NCBI RefSeq assembly: GCF_000150955.2
Contig: NC_011672.1
Coordinates: forward strand, 1,300,342-1,360,148
Direction: 5' to 3'
Length of the DNA: 59,807 nt
Source: Phaeodactylum tricornutum CCAP 1055/1
Taxonomy: Eukaryota > Bacillariophyta > Bacillariophyceae > Surirellales > Neidiaceae
Under the pieces are notes generated by a model. The model was not told the origin of the DNA and ran no database searches. It was given only the letters and a program-made list of their open reading frames with translations. The stretch's first letter is position 1. Each line of letters starts with the position of its first letter. Shown here one piece after another: positions 1 through 11,210 of the stretch. The translations under genes were made by a program, and so were the position numbers.

Positions 1-402
1 AACTGGAAATAATTAGCTTAAAATAAATGATTTTGCACACCCAATACCATCTTAGTACATTTTGACGTACTATGAAAATTCTCAGACAAGTGCCACCTTC
101 TCTCGGTTACTGTACTTGCAATGATTGTCAATTAATCTAGTCTAGTAATGACTTGTCCTCATCTACTGAAAGACGCTGTTCTCTGTCATTGTTGACAATC
201 AACTGTTTGAATATATGTAGTCTCCAATGATGAACAATTTAAAAATATGAAGGAGAACCCAGGGGCGTGCCTCAAATCTCTCGAATATAAAAAACGAAAT
301 TAAAAAATTAGAAGACATTTTCACTTAACTCTGTCATGATAAAAGTATCATTCATACTGGCTGGCGTTTTACGTATACGTTGATTTATAAAAAGAAAATT
401 TT
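1..402. other. AT-rich intergenic sequence
   Basis: No reading frame of convincing length, no RNA gene and no clear repeat was seen. The stretch is AT-rich and runs into the palindromic repeat cluster that starts near 403. Confidence 0.5.
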
Positions 403-583
403 ATAGCCGCTTTCGAAACCCGACCCTAATTAAATCGGCCGATTTCTAATCCGACTCTAAAATAGGGTCGCTTTCTGAAATCCGACCCTATTTTTAGAGT
501 CGCTTTCGAAATCCGACTCTAAATCAAAATCCGACTCTAAATTAGGGTCGGATTTAGAGTCGGATTTTAAAGCGACTCAATTT
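403..583. repeat. Palindromic GACTCTAAAT/GGGTCGGATT repeat cluster, copy 1
   Basis: This tract is built from alternating short units of the type ATCCGACTCTAAAT and its complement, plus the variant ATCCGACCCTAAAT. Because forward and reverse-complement units alternate, it can fold into several hairpins. A sister cluster lies at about 1837-2075. The repeat identity is seen directly. The role as the end of a mobile element is inference. Confidence 0.8.
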
Positions 584-1774
584 TTCCTCGCATCGCGAGT
601 ATCCGGATCGATGCCATATTTTGCAATTTTCGAGCTCATTTCGATCATAAAACGAGTTCTACTTGTCGCGTCTATTGACCTCTGGGTCAAGTGCATGATC
701 TTCCCGGTAACCCGACGGTTTCTTCTACCCCCAAGAAACACCGTTGCCAACACATTTGGTAGACTCACTACTGTTTTTTCAGGGATGGTGGACAATGAAC
801 CCATTTTCTCGACTTCTCGTTCTAAAGGGTGGTTGGCAGAATTACTACTCCTGTAGCTTCTTTATAGTGCAAGGAGATGTTCTGTTGAAAGTTTCCTAAT
901 TAATTTAGTGCTTCACAATTGGCTGCTTTGTACTACTTTTTACAATTGGTTGCCTTTTTCGTTGGCAGCTAGTAAATGCTAGAATTGACAGCAGCCACAA
1001 GATCGTGCATATCATCAGAGTCTAAAGAGTCAGTATCATCAAAGCTGCGCTTCAGATGTGCCCCCTTGTCACCCATTGTTTCACTTTTGGTCTCCTCAAT
1101 GCCTCTAAATTTGCTTTCGAGCTCAATTTTACACTGAGTATAGCTGTCGTGGTGCTCTCGATATACTAAAAGGTTTTTTGGCACCTCTCGACTTTTTTCA
1201 AGTAGTCATCTTGCTCAGTTTTAAGACGCCAAACAAAGGCAGTATCACACTGCATCCTTCTGAAAGCACAGTTGTCCTTGCAATGGTCCCTCCATACTAG
1301 TTTTGCATCTTGGTAGTTGGATGAAATCGTTTCCTCTCGAAAATATTGCTTCGAGACCTGTTTTGCTGCTGACTTGCTCCACTCAATCACCTTAGGCTTT
1401 TCTTTCTTCTGAAGATCACCCTTCATGTGCTTCTTGCGAAGCAGTCTTAGTATTCAAGTGAATTTGTCACCATGGGGGATACCATTGAATGCTGGGTTGT
1501 CGACGACTACCTTTGGTCACAATTCCATTGATGCAATTGGGATTTCTTCTGCTAACAGCGCTTCTTCAAGTAGCCCTCTTACTACCATTCACTTCTCCTG
1601 TGTGACTTCTTCATCCTGGATATCCTTCGACAAAAGTAATAAGCTGCTACTCTTAACTATTATCTGCTCCCGAAGGTATCGCGTTGAAATTAGGAATCCG
1701 ATTGATGTTTGGCTTCTGTCTCGTTCCGCTACCACCGCAACCAAATGACTGTTCATTGGGCAGAAACAAGACAA
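577..1774 (-). pseudogene. Decayed minus-strand reading frames between two palindromic repeat clusters
   Basis: Four short minus-strand frames (about 1774-1589, 1426-1166, 1184-969 and 804-577) lie between the two repeat clusters. The middle two abut in different frames. Together they read like one charged protein ending in an acidic, Asp/Ser-rich tail, so this looks like a gene in decay, or one with unrecognised introns. No known domain is recognised and no function is proposed. The position between matching repeats suggests cargo of a repetitive element. Confidence 0.35.
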
Positions 1775-1836
1775 CTTTACTATAGACTGTGAGTAGATCT
1801 ACTAGTAGATATGGCTCTGGAAATCGAAGCAAAAAT

Positions 1837-2075
1837 GAAAATGCGACTCTAAAAACTTGAGTCGCTTGCGAAATCCGACTCTAAATCCGACCCTAAATCC
1901 GACTCTAAATCCGACCCTAAATCCGACTCTATTTGAAAAACCGACCCTAAATTAGAGTCGGATTTAGAGTCGGTTTCTGAATCCGACTCTAAATAGAGTC
2001 GATTTCGAAATCCGACTCTAAATTAGAGTCCGTTTCAAAAGTCCGGCCAAATTTTTAGAGTCTTTTTCAAAACCC
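1837..2075. repeat. Palindromic GACTCTAAAT/GGGTCGGATT repeat cluster, copy 2
   Basis: The same units recur as at 403-583. A run alternates CCGACTCTAAAT with CCGACCCTAAAT and is followed by inverted copies, giving near-perfect palindromes such as ATCCGACTCTAAATTAGAG. Members diverge slightly toward the 3' end of the cluster. Confidence 0.8.
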
Positions 2076-2989
2076 AACGCTCAACTTACATGTATCAGTC
2101 ATTTTTAGCGTCCGTTGGGAAAGCCCGCCTGGCGCACTACTGGCATTTAAAGCTCGAAATGCAAAATGTCGTATTTTTGTTTTCCCGGGATTGCGACTTA
2201 ATGAGGCACGCCCCAGACAGAGTTGCCACAACTTTGTATTGTTACCCGGATATTGATGTACATTTGGTTTTACAAAGTTCCGTCCTTTACGGTACTTTTA
2301 TTTATCGCATAGACTGTTGGATGCGAGGGGCGTTTCTGGGTGGTGACTGTATAAGAGATCAAAATTTACGATGTCTCGCAAGAGCAAACTTTCATTTTAA
2401 AATATGCTGGCTCACGCAGAAGTTGCGAACTTCGTTTCATAGGAAATCTTTCTTGAAATTTTCATACAAATTATATACAGCGTGTAGCTCTTGCGGTTCT
2501 CAAGTATTAATTTAAACAACCACAAGAAGCCCCAATCGATAACTCTAAGTTTGGGCTTGGAATTCTGATCTATTTAGTAGGAAGCATTTCTAGAAGACTT
2601 TTCAAATGACTTTCACTGACAGGCATACCTTCAAATTGGATGCCTGAAAATTTTAACCATTTTCAATTGACTTACTGTTTCACGTTGTTGAAATGCGGGT
2701 TCCCTGGCATAATTGCCATCCTATTTTCAGTGTTAGGAGTCCATTGTCAAAAAAGGAGCTTACTGTAGAAAACTAACTGTCCGAATACTTTCTCTCCTAA
2801 GCATTTCACATTTATTAGCAGCGGGTAAAAAGACATAAGAACCCCCTATCGAGTGAATTCGCAAATCCTTCCAGTGAAGTGACCAAAACGACGTGGTCAT
2901 GTGTACTACGGATTTTGTTGCATCGGAGGCGATATCGACCGGTATCATAGTTTATGTTCGTGCATTGCAGGACACCACACCCCTTTCTC
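2076..2989. other. Intergenic region upstream of the M6 protease
   Basis: The tract is AT-rich. A 141-codon plus-strand frame (2090-2515) shows no recognisable domain and starts inside the repeat cluster, so it is not called as a gene. The last few hundred bases presumably hold the promoter of the protease gene, but no defined element is recognised. Confidence 0.4.
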
Positions 2990-5900
2990 ATGAAGTTTCC
3001 TTCGCAACTCGGAGCCACGGTCGCTTTCGTCGTCGTTGCCACAACGACAACTAAAACGGTGTCGGGCAATCTAGCCTCTCCGTTCCCTTTCGAAGAAACC
3101 AACGCTGATGGAACCCCCACAGGTGAGATGTACATCCACGGAGGACCTGGCGAAAGCTGGTTCGAAGACAAGCAGGGATTCACTATTTGTCCAGTGGATG
3201 AGCAGCCAACTAGACGTAGTCGACGTTTTCTTGGTGTCTTGGACTGGTTCACTGGTGGGACAAGCGAGGAAGATTTAGCCTCTTCTGATCCAGAAAGGAC
3301 CTTCTACTACTGCGACCAGGACGAGAACGGCAACGCGGTACCCAGAACGGATCTGAAAGTGGGTGAGAGCGATCCCCAAGCCTCTGGCCTCCCCGCACAT
3401 ATTGAAATAACGAGCGATCAGCTCGAAGCGCAATGTGGGCCTTACTGTCAGTTGGACGAAAACGGTCGCCGCTTGGGTGAAGAAGAGATCGATGGCAGCC
3501 ATCGCAAGCTCCAGGGAACTTTGAAGAACCTCGTGGTCCTTATGCGGTTCAGCGATCACGCTACTCGGGATCTTCCGTCGGTGGGTGAAGTGGACGACCT
3601 GATGAGTGCCGATAGTCCCACCACGTCCTGTCCTACTGGTAGTGTAAAGCAGGTGTTCTTGGAGAACAGCAATGGTCGATTGATTCTCGATTCCACCGTC
3701 TACCAATGGGTGACCCTCGACCCTTTATACACGGAGACATACTGTGCCAATGGACGATCCGGTCTTGACGCACGCGTCCACGAATGCATTGCGAACGCAC
3801 TGGACCAGGTTGAAGCTGGTGGATTGGACTTCCGTGACTTTGATCAGGACAGCGACGGCAGAATCGATGCCATTACCTTTCTGCACTCGGGCTATGGGGC
3901 AGAATGTAAGTTTCGAAAATAGAAAATACGGCAGTCGCATGAGATGATAGTGCTCTCCTATAAATATCTGACAATCTCTTCTTCTGAACCCTTAGGGAAT
4001 GGAGCTCCTAATCGCATCTGGTCGCACAAGTGGGTGCTATACTCCATCAACGACGGTGGCGGGAGTGGCTGGACGTCTAACACGGGTGTGAGCGTGTACA
4101 CCTACCACATCAGCCCGTCTCTGTGGGGCACTAGTGGCAACGCAATTGGTCGCATCGGAGTCATTGGTACGTGGCGTAAAGGCACCACACAAGGAGAACT
4201 GGCGCTCTGTGGTAGTCGCGCTTCGACTTTTGCTCCGAGTAACTTCCTGTTGGGACGAACTCACACATTTCTCAATCACTCTGTCCTTGCAGCTCATGAA
4301 ACCGGCCATTTTCTGGGACTACCTGATCTCTACGACACCGATGGAGGCGGACAAGGGCTAAACTCCTGGAGTCTGATGGCCAACAGTTGGGGATTTGACG
4401 GGTCGCAGCTGTACCCGCCTCTCATGGATCCTTGGTGTAAAATCCAGCTAGGTTGGGTCACTCCCACAGTCTTGACGGAAACCTCTCGAAGTATCGAGAT
4501 TAAACCTTCTTATACCGAGGACGACTACTATGTCATCCAAAAGGGTTTCCCACAGGGAGAGTATCTCGTGATTGAGAATCGTCGCAGGGTGGGATACGAC
4601 AGCCAGATTCCCAGGGTAGGTTTTTGTTTTGTTTTCCAATGGGCCATAATGCTGACTGTTGAGTCGACGTGAATTCTTACCTGTTATCCTGTCATGCCTT
4701 GCCTTGCTCTTTGACTGTGAATGTCGTTTGATTGTAGGAGGGACTTATGATCTACCACATTGATGACAGTGCTAGTTTCAATCGAGAGGGCTTCCCAGGC
4801 CAATTTAATTGGCCTCAAAACGGAAACCACTACAGAGTAGCGCTCTTGCAAGCTGACGGGGCCTACAATTTGGAACGAGGACGCGGTGGAGATAGTGGTG
4901 ATGTGTTCCACGGCGGGAGCGGCGGCGTTTCGTCCCTTGGCCCTGGTCCGAATGTCTATCCAAACACTGATAGTTACAAATTTGGTAACATTGTTCAAAC
5001 TCGAGTCACCATTGAGAATATAAGTCCGGCCGGCGAGATGATGACTTTTGATTTCCTGGACGGCGACGATGTGGTAGAGGGCGCTCCGACCCAAGCACCC
5101 ACAACAGAAGGCCCGCACGAAATTAGTGTTAGAGTGACGCACGATAGATATCCCGAAGAAACGTCCTGGAACCTAGTAAACGTGGCTGGAGGAGGCGTAC
5201 TTGCTCGTCAGAATGCAGGCGAAGTCACAACCGACAATACGGTTGTTGTAGAGACAATTCGAGTTTACCCCGGCACCTTTCGGTTCGACATATCGGATGT
5301 GTACAACGATGGCATTTGCTGCACCTATGGAATAGGGTCTTTCGAGATCAAGGTTGATGGTATGGTTGTTTATGCTTCTGACGGGGCGTTTGGTCAGTCC
5401 GATAGTACCACGTTCGAAGTCGGTGGCGCCATCATCGATACGTCCGCACCCATGGGACAATCCAGTCCTGCGCCCACGCCGATTCCGACTGTACAACCCA
5501 CAGGGCCGCCCACTGTTTTTCCTACAGTTTCGCCTAGCACGAGTCCCACCTTCCCTGCTCCAACAGCTCCACCAACTGTGACGCCAACGGATAGGCCTAC
5601 CACTCTTGCTCCGACAAACGCTCCAACCAGTCAGCCTTCGAACACACCGACAACCATACCAACCTCCCTTCCAACCGTTTCTTTCAGTACAGCTTCACCC
5701 ACTCGGGCGCCAACCGATACGCCTATCACACTTTCTCCTACATTGACTCCGACCAGTCCGCCCTCAAACACCTCCACTTCTGTAACCACCTTCAGCCCAA
5801 CCAGCCTAATCTCCACAGCTTCACCTACTGCGATACCATCCAATAGACTTGCTACTCAATCTCCAACAGTAGCTCCCACCAAGCAGCCATCTGCTTACCC

Positions 5901-6618
5901 GTCTGCAGCACCCACTGTTACAGCAACAAACTTACCCACTGGAGAAGAGTCAAACCTTGACAACAATTATCTGATTGAAATTGAAGTAGTCCATGATGAT
6001 TATCCGTGGGAAACTTCATGGACCTTGACAAAGCCAGACGGTGTCAACGAAGTTCTCGCATCTCAAGCGCAGGGTTCCATTGTCACGAAGGGCTACGTAA
6101 CAAACATTGCGCTTAACCTTTCTTCTGGAGCGTACTTGTTTGAGTTGAGGGATTCTGCCAGTGACGGAATTTGCTGTGGGTGGGGAATTGGCGGTTACGA
6201 AGTCAAGGTGGATGGCACTGTCGTTGCCACCGGGGGCGAGTATGGGCCCTCAAAGCTTGAAACCATCATAGTCGGCCCCGTGGATCCTCCGTCCGACGAC
6301 TTGGTGGAAGTGACAGTTCGAGTGAAGCACGACAATTACCCCGGGGAAACGGGCTGGGAGATGCTGGACACAACAACCAACGCCGTATTGATAAATCAGG
6401 TTCAAGGTACTGTTACCAGTCGCGGGCAGGTTGTGACGAAGAGTGTCCTAGTTTCTCCGGGAGAGTATGCGTTCCACATAACGGATACGTTCAGCGACGG
6501 TGTTTGCTGCTCGTATGGTGAAGGTCTATACGAAGTACTTGTTGGTAACACTGTTGTTGCCAGCGGTGGCGATTTTGGAGCCGAGAGCTTCAACACTTTC
6601 GTAGTCGTAGGCCTCTAG
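2990..6618 (+). CDS. Secreted M6-type (InhA-like) metalloprotease with Pro/Thr stalk and three C-terminal Cys-Cys domains
   Basis: Predicted zinc endopeptidase of MEROPS family M6, secreted or cell-wall bound. Exons are 2990-3905, 3996-4166, 4293-4615 and 4738-6618, with GT-AG introns of 90, 126 and 122 bp, giving 1096 residues in frame. The start is ATG 2990 rather than ATG 2954, because the paralogue at 31694 begins at the same place (MKF, then a hydrophobic signal peptide). The zinc motif HETGHFLGLPD lies at residues 364-374, created across the second splice junction. A Met-turn-like SWSLMANSWG follows. After the catalytic region comes a domain of about 100 residues (about 599-700), a Pro/Thr-rich stalk (about 702-880) and two more copies of that domain (about 887-990 and 994-1096). 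Each copy has a DGICC or DGVCC core followed by a YG/WG-type glycine motif. The catalytic assignment follows the family. Substrate and the role of the C-terminal domains are unknown. Confidence 0.85.
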
Positions 6619-6900
6619 ATAGACAGCATTGCATCCTGCCGGTTAGTCTGGCTCTTAATTTGTTGTCAAATGAATCAACTATTAAGGATTGATATACATT
6701 GAAGGTGTGAAGTATTGGAATTACGTGTGCAATATGGGAGCCATGGAAGAAGGCCAAGGGCCAAAGTAGGTTATGGATGAGACAGATGACACGCTGCTAG
6801 GTACATTGGTCAAATATAAAGCTGCTTCAGACCTGAGGAGAATAAAAATTTGCTTTCAATTTCTTGGAATATGCTGTTCTGAGAACAGAAAGCAATTTTG

Positions 6901-7746
6901 TTACAAGTCATCGAGGGTCAACTTGCTTAAAGTTTCGTCGTGTATGGCTTTTCTGCTGGCCATCCAGGCTGTCAATGTCAAGGCATCGTCTTTTTCAGCA
7001 ATGAATGAATCTTCTAATTCCGCAAGGTTTCCAACAATAGTGAGACGATCATTAATTTTGCGAGGTAGCATCCTTTTGGCTGGAGATATGAAATGCGTAA
7101 GAAACGACGGCACTTCAGCGTAGACCCGTCGGATTCGGTTGCAGTGCATATCCGAAAGATTCTCTCGCGCCAGCAAAGTCAGGCGTAGATATCTCATGGC
7201 TCGAGAAACCGTCAATTCGCCGTTAGCCACGCAAACGAGCGCCATTCCCCGGCGTGCTTCATTCATATCCGCCGCCGCAAGATCCCATCTCCGCTGCTCG
7301 GCGGCTAGATAGATCGAGTCTTTGTCTTTGGTCCCCACCGGTGGTGAGTGCGCTATATTATGACCCACCACATTGTGGCCTTCCTTATCCTTGAGATAGG
7401 TCGGAGCAAAATACTTCGGTTTAGCCTCCAACAGTTGCTGGAGGGCTACGTCACCGTCGATTTGATCCAACCCGTGCCGTTTTTCCCAGGCCCTGCGCTT
7501 CTGGATGCGACTGAGCGCAATTTGCAGCCGTTTGGCATCCGCTTGCTCATCACTGTCCTGAACCGAAGACTCGACAACCAATACGTACTTCACAAGTTCG
7601 AAAAGTGATATGTAGCGGATCCCTTTCTCAAGGCAGGCTAGCCGTAGTCTTTGCACGCTTGCTCGCTCCCAGTCCGTAAAGGAAAAGCGGGTGTCTACGC
7701 TTTCATCGCTGTCGCAAGCAAGTTGCGAGTTGTCGCCGATGAGCAT
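6901..7746 (-). CDS. CRAL-TRIO (Sec14-like) domain-like protein, atypical
   Basis: Single-exon protein of 281 residues from ATG 7746. The N-terminal 60 residues are helical and charged. A middle segment carries a KDKEGHNVVGHN stretch. The C-terminal half (about 190-250) contains HCNRIRRVYAEVP followed by a segment ending LPRKINDRLTIVG. These fit the pattern of CRAL-TRIO lipid-binding domains, in which a strand, a P..f segment and a 'lp.ki..ri' segment occur in this order. If correct, it would bind a hydrophobic ligand or phosphoinositide in the cytosol. The match is by pattern only and weak; a diatom-specific hypothetical protein is the alternative. It converges on the M6 protease gene, with a gap of about 280 bp. 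Confidence 0.5.
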   Translation of the reverse strand: MLIGDNSQLACDSDESVDTRFSFTDWERASVQRLRLACLEKGIRYISLFELVKYVLVVESSVQDSDEQADAKRLQIALSRIQKRRAWEKRHGLDQIDGDVALQQLLEAKPKYFAPTYLKDKEGHNVVGHNIAHSPPVGTKDKDSIYLAAEQRRWDLAAADMNEARRGMALVCVANGELTVSRAMRYLRLTLLARENLSDMHCNRIRRVYAEVPSFLTHFISPAKRMLPRKINDRLTIVGNLAELEDSFIAEKDDALTLTAWMASRKAIHDETLSKLTLDDL

Positions 7747-8375
7747 CCTGAGTGATGGCAGAGAATGAGGATTGTATCAGACCTTTGAGTGATAAGAGAG
7801 GTATCGCTTTCTGCCATGCGCATCAAAAGCGTCAACATGCACAGATACGAGACTCGCAGTCAGTCAAATGTTTCCAAAAGCAGTATGCGTTGGTTGGTCG
7901 GTATATTCATGAAATTGTCATTCGCGCGGGATCAGGGGATGAGACGCGAATTTAACCTTAAATAAGTGAATTCAATCTACATCTTGCTTTTCCTCCGTAG
8001 TCATTCCTACGAGCTAATAAAATCGAAAAGTTTTGTGTATATATGAGTAAAAATTCATAGTAAGTTTTAATTATCAATACAATAGCGTCGTTGTAGGCAG
8101 GAAGGCTGTCAACAAATTCTGCAAATTTCTATTCCTGCTTTTCTTAGTCAGGCGCTGATAGTGCAGCATATGCTACAGCGGACATACTTCATTTATTTTC
8201 GGTATACTTCTTCTCGACTTCACTATAGCCTTTCCTTCTGCAATAAATCGTTGCCACACTTCCGGTAAATTCGATTCTGTTGCGACACGGTTTATTGAAC
8301 TCGTATTTTCCTCTTCACTTCTGTTGCGAAAAAGACCCATTGAAGTTTCGGCAGTATCAAATACCTGATAAGGTC
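7747..8375. other. Divergent intergenic region
   Basis: This lies between two divergently oriented genes and is AT-rich in its middle part. A short plus-strand frame at 7752-7955 has no domain. The tract probably carries both promoters, but no specific element is recognised. Confidence 0.4.
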
Positions 8376-9266
8376 ATGATCACTGGGAGCGTCGGCGTCA
8401 CGCATAATTGGTGGGAAGCGTGGCTTTCGAATCCTTGGTTTTGTTGGGGTTTTGGATCATATTTAGCCCTGAACGTGGGCTACTACACGACGGCCTTGCT
8501 GCTGGAATACGCATTGGCTCACGGGCAGGAAAGAAGCATGATTTCTTACGGTGTGTTTTCCTCCAAATCGCATCGTCGACGTAGCAGCCTTTTGGTCCAC
8601 AAGGAACCTTCATTTGCCGAGCAGCTCTCCGGATCTCTGTGGACGACCGCTGGCCCTGCCGCCATTTCCAACGCCATGCTTGCAGCCTTTCTTATGCCCT
8701 ACGTAATCCCTGGACCGTATCCTACCCTACCGAATTTGTCTTGGCTTGAACTGGTATGCCAAATTTTGGCAATCTTGATTGCAAACGATTTTTTGCTCTA
8801 CTGGGGCCATCGTATTCAGCACGAGAGCGACTATCTGTGGCAATTCCACGCCGAGCATCATCGCATAAGTACACCTCGTCCGCTCACGACGGCCAACATT
8901 CACCCTATTGACGGGACGCTCCAAGGGGGGCTGCCACTGATTCTAGCATGTGCGTGGTTCAAGCCACATCCCTTGATCTTTTACGGTTTGATTGTGGTGC
9001 GGTACGGCGAAAATGTTCTCAATCACAGCGGACTCGATACGTGGTGGACACGAGCCCTCAAGGGCTCTTGGTTCGTGCCGTTCGTCCGAGCTGGCGTAAA
9101 CCACCACGACCGCCATCACAAAATGTCCAACCACGCCAAGGGAGCAACTAACTATGGAGAGTCTCTTGTAATCTGGGACTGGCTCTTTGGGACACTCGCT
9201 AAGACAGACTTGCGCTACCGGGAAGACGACCGTCTTGTGAACATCACCAATAGTTTGAAAAGGTAA
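8376..9266 (+). CDS. Sterol desaturase / fatty acid hydroxylase superfamily membrane protein
   Basis: Di-iron membrane oxidase of the ERG3/ERG25/fatty-acid-hydroxylase superfamily, acting in the ER or another membrane. The frame is open further upstream, but the first in-frame ATG is 8376, giving 296 residues. The histidine motifs of the family are visible: HRIQH followed by HAEHH (about residues 149-163), then HP near the next helix, and HHDRHH near residue 247. Hydrophobic segments precede and separate these motifs. The family hydroxylates or desaturates sterols or fatty acyl chains using O2 and reducing power from cytochrome b5. Which substrate is used here cannot be told from the sequence. 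The length is in the usual range. Confidence 0.8.
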   Translation: MITGSVGVTHNWWEAWLSNPWFCWGFGSYLALNVGYYTTALLLEYALAHGQERSMISYGVFSSKSHRRRSSLLVHKEPSFAEQLSGSLWTTAGPAAISNAMLAAFLMPYVIPGPYPTLPNLSWLELVCQILAILIANDFLLYWGHRIQHESDYLWQFHAEHHRISTPRPLTTANIHPIDGTLQGGLPLILACAWFKPHPLIFYGLIVVRYGENVLNHSGLDTWWTRALKGSWFVPFVRAGVNHHDRHHKMSNHAKGATNYGESLVIWDWLFGTLAKTDLRYREDDRLVNITNSLKR

Positions 9267-9494
9267 CACCAAAATAATACATACTACATACTCTACTCTT
9301 TCAGTGTTTACATTGAACAGACTGGAACTAATGATGGCCGCATCTATCACCCAGCTACATCCAAATATATCCGGCTTGCCGAGAAGACGGCATGATCAAC
9401 AAACAAAAAGTTAGTAGAAAAAGTGCGCACTCGATACTTCACACTTTCCGCGCTCAACCAGACTGGAACTCGCTATGGTCGCTAGTCGCAGCGG

Positions 9495-10187
9495 TCACTC
9501 GGACGGCGAAAGTGCGGCTACGAGCCTGTCGCTGGTTGTGCACGAACCAAAGACACCGCCTTGTTTTTTCACCATACTGATTGCGGCAGCGTGATTGTCT
9601 GGATCCGTCGCCGCGCAACAGTCCTCCAACAGTAAGCACTCATAGCCCATATCGTTGCCGTTGCGCATCGTTGTGTGCACGCAGACGTCCGTGGTAACGC
9701 CCGCTAGGATGATGTTAACAATCCCTTGGGAGCGGAGAATAAGGTCCAGGTTGGTGCCCACAAAACTTCCTTTGCCGGGCTTGTCAATGATAATCTCGCC
9801 GTCGAGTGGTTGCAGTTCGGGAATGAGTTCCCACCCCGGCTCGCCCCGTACCAGAATACGTCCGCAGGGACCGGCACTGCCGATCTCGGCACCAATCTGT
9901 GCCGAGCGCCAGCGCTTGTTGGGCGGACAATCAGCGAGGTCGGGACGATGTCCTTCCCGAGTATGGATGATATGGTAGCCTTGGTCTCGCATACAGGACA
10001 GGACCTTTTGGATGGGTTCTATGGGAGCTCGTGTGAGGCTGATATCGTAACCCATTGTGTCGACGTAGCCGCCCTTGGAACAAAAGTCGACCTGCATGTC
10101 AATTACGATAATACAAGTGTTTTCTGGTCTCAGATCGCCATTGTAAGGCCACCGGTACGGATCGGCGTCGACGTACTTTTTCGTCAT
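9495..10187 (-). CDS. Isochorismatase-fold amidohydrolase, biuret hydrolase / ureidoacrylate amidase type (RutB-like)
   Basis: Cysteine amidohydrolase of 230 residues from ATG 10187. The triad expected for the fold is present: Asp30 in VIDMQVDF, Lys136 in IDKPGKGSF, and nucleophile Cys169 in [11 protein letters not shown]. The segment [19 protein letters not shown] (about 76-94) and [10 protein letters not shown] (about 110-119) are typical of the biuret/ureidoacrylate branch rather than of true isochorismatases. Such enzymes release ammonia from ureides or biuret and feed nitrogen recycling or pyrimidine breakdown. It is divergently arranged with a nucleobase-type permease gene starting at 11211, which fits a nitrogen-scavenging role. 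The exact substrate is inference. Confidence 0.85.
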   Translation of the reverse strand: MTKKYVDADPYRWPYNGDLRPENTCIIVIDMQVDFCSKGGYVDTMGYDISLTRAPIEPIQKVLSCMRDQGYHIIHTREGHRPDLADCPPNKRWRSAQIGAEIGSAGPCGRILVRGEPGWELIPELQPLDGEIIIDKPGKGSFVGTNLDLILRSQGIVNIILAGVTTDVCVHTTMRNGNDMGYECLLLEDCCAATDPDNHAAAISMVKKQGGVFGSCTTSDRLVAALSPSE

Positions 10188-11210
10188 GATAGTCGAGAAG
10201 GTTGTACAGGGCTCTTTCTTTCACGAGAGAAGTAACGGTAAGTCGGTAACGAAACTATAGAGAGGATCTGTTGAAGCTAACAGTAAACTGTATCCAGCAA
10301 AGAGAGTTGTTGACAATTCAGTGGCGTGTCCAACCTTCGAATTTACCCTTACTTTCGAGTAATATATTAACCAACAGTGAAATCAATGGATGCTTTGGAA
10401 GCGCGTGTTTGGAAAACAATTTGGGACCGTACAAAATGATGCCTGGACACCGGACCGCTCCTCCTTTCGTCTGTCTGACTGTGACGTGGACAATGAATGC
10501 TTGCAGGACCGACCCCGATCCGTCAGCGCACTCCAGACTGTCTACAATTAGTGGATTTTCCCTCGAAGCTGTTCTTCTCAAAAAGGCGGCGTAAAAAGGA
10601 GTATCAGAAGTATTCCTCGGATTCACCAGCAGAGGCTCTTTTGTCGCAGTGAATGCGTTTGTGGTTATTAAAAGTTCCGTCGACTACGGGAGAAGAAAAA
10701 GACGCTGACGCCACTAATTTTGATTTTCGTGTTCAGTCACGCCTTTTGTATCGTTTGTTTCGAGCGTCTGAACGTACCATAAATGTACGCATTAGATGCG
10801 GTGTGTCACTGCCAGATCGAATTACGCGGTCCATCGAGTGTACAATAAATCGGCACGTGCTCTCGAGCAATTGTGTGAAGCATCCATCGACTGGACAGTT
10901 TTCCTTCGAGTAGTTCGGCGTAATGTGATGCTACTCTCTAAGATACGGATAGTCCAATTCAGCTTCTTCCGTCGGCAAGGGGGGAAGTTGTGATCCGACG
11001 AACGATATGTATGGCTCAAAGTCAGCGACGGATTGTGTTTAACATGGACACATCCATAATTCCGATTGACTGTGACATCGGGGAATCCGTATACGAATCA
11101 GCTTTTTACTTTCGCAAGCACATCTCACAAAAAAGAAAACGCCGATCGTTTGTACTTGGCGTTGACGTCGCCCACAGCAAAAGCACCAATAGCACTCGCA
11201 GTCAACCACC
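10188..11210. other. Intergenic region between divergent amidohydrolase and permease genes
   Basis: About 1 kb separates the two divergent genes. Several frames of 60-107 codons occur on both strands, overlap one another and show no domain, so none is called. The region presumably contains both promoters; no binding site is recognised with confidence. Confidence 0.4.

Larger units (their letters stand above)
403..2075. mobile_element. Possible uncharacterised repetitive element bounded by palindromic repeats
   Basis: Two hairpin-rich clusters built from the same unit bound about 1.25 kb of decayed minus-strand coding-like sequence. This resembles a DNA element with subterminal repeats. No transposase motif and no target-site duplication was identified, so the class is unknown. 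Alternatives are a satellite-like expansion of a short motif or a replication or chromatin feature. Confidence 0.3.

Noticed and set aside
2090-2515. A 141-codon plus-strand frame
   Set aside because: It begins just after the palindromic repeat cluster, has no recognised motif, and its composition follows the AT-rich background. It was left as intergenic.
9726-10235. A 169-codon plus-strand frame
   Set aside because: It is antisense to the amidohydrolase, whose catalytic triad is intact.
10271-11020. Several overlapping frames of 65-107 codons on both strands
   Set aside because: They overlap each other, lack domains and lie in a shared promoter region of two divergent genes.
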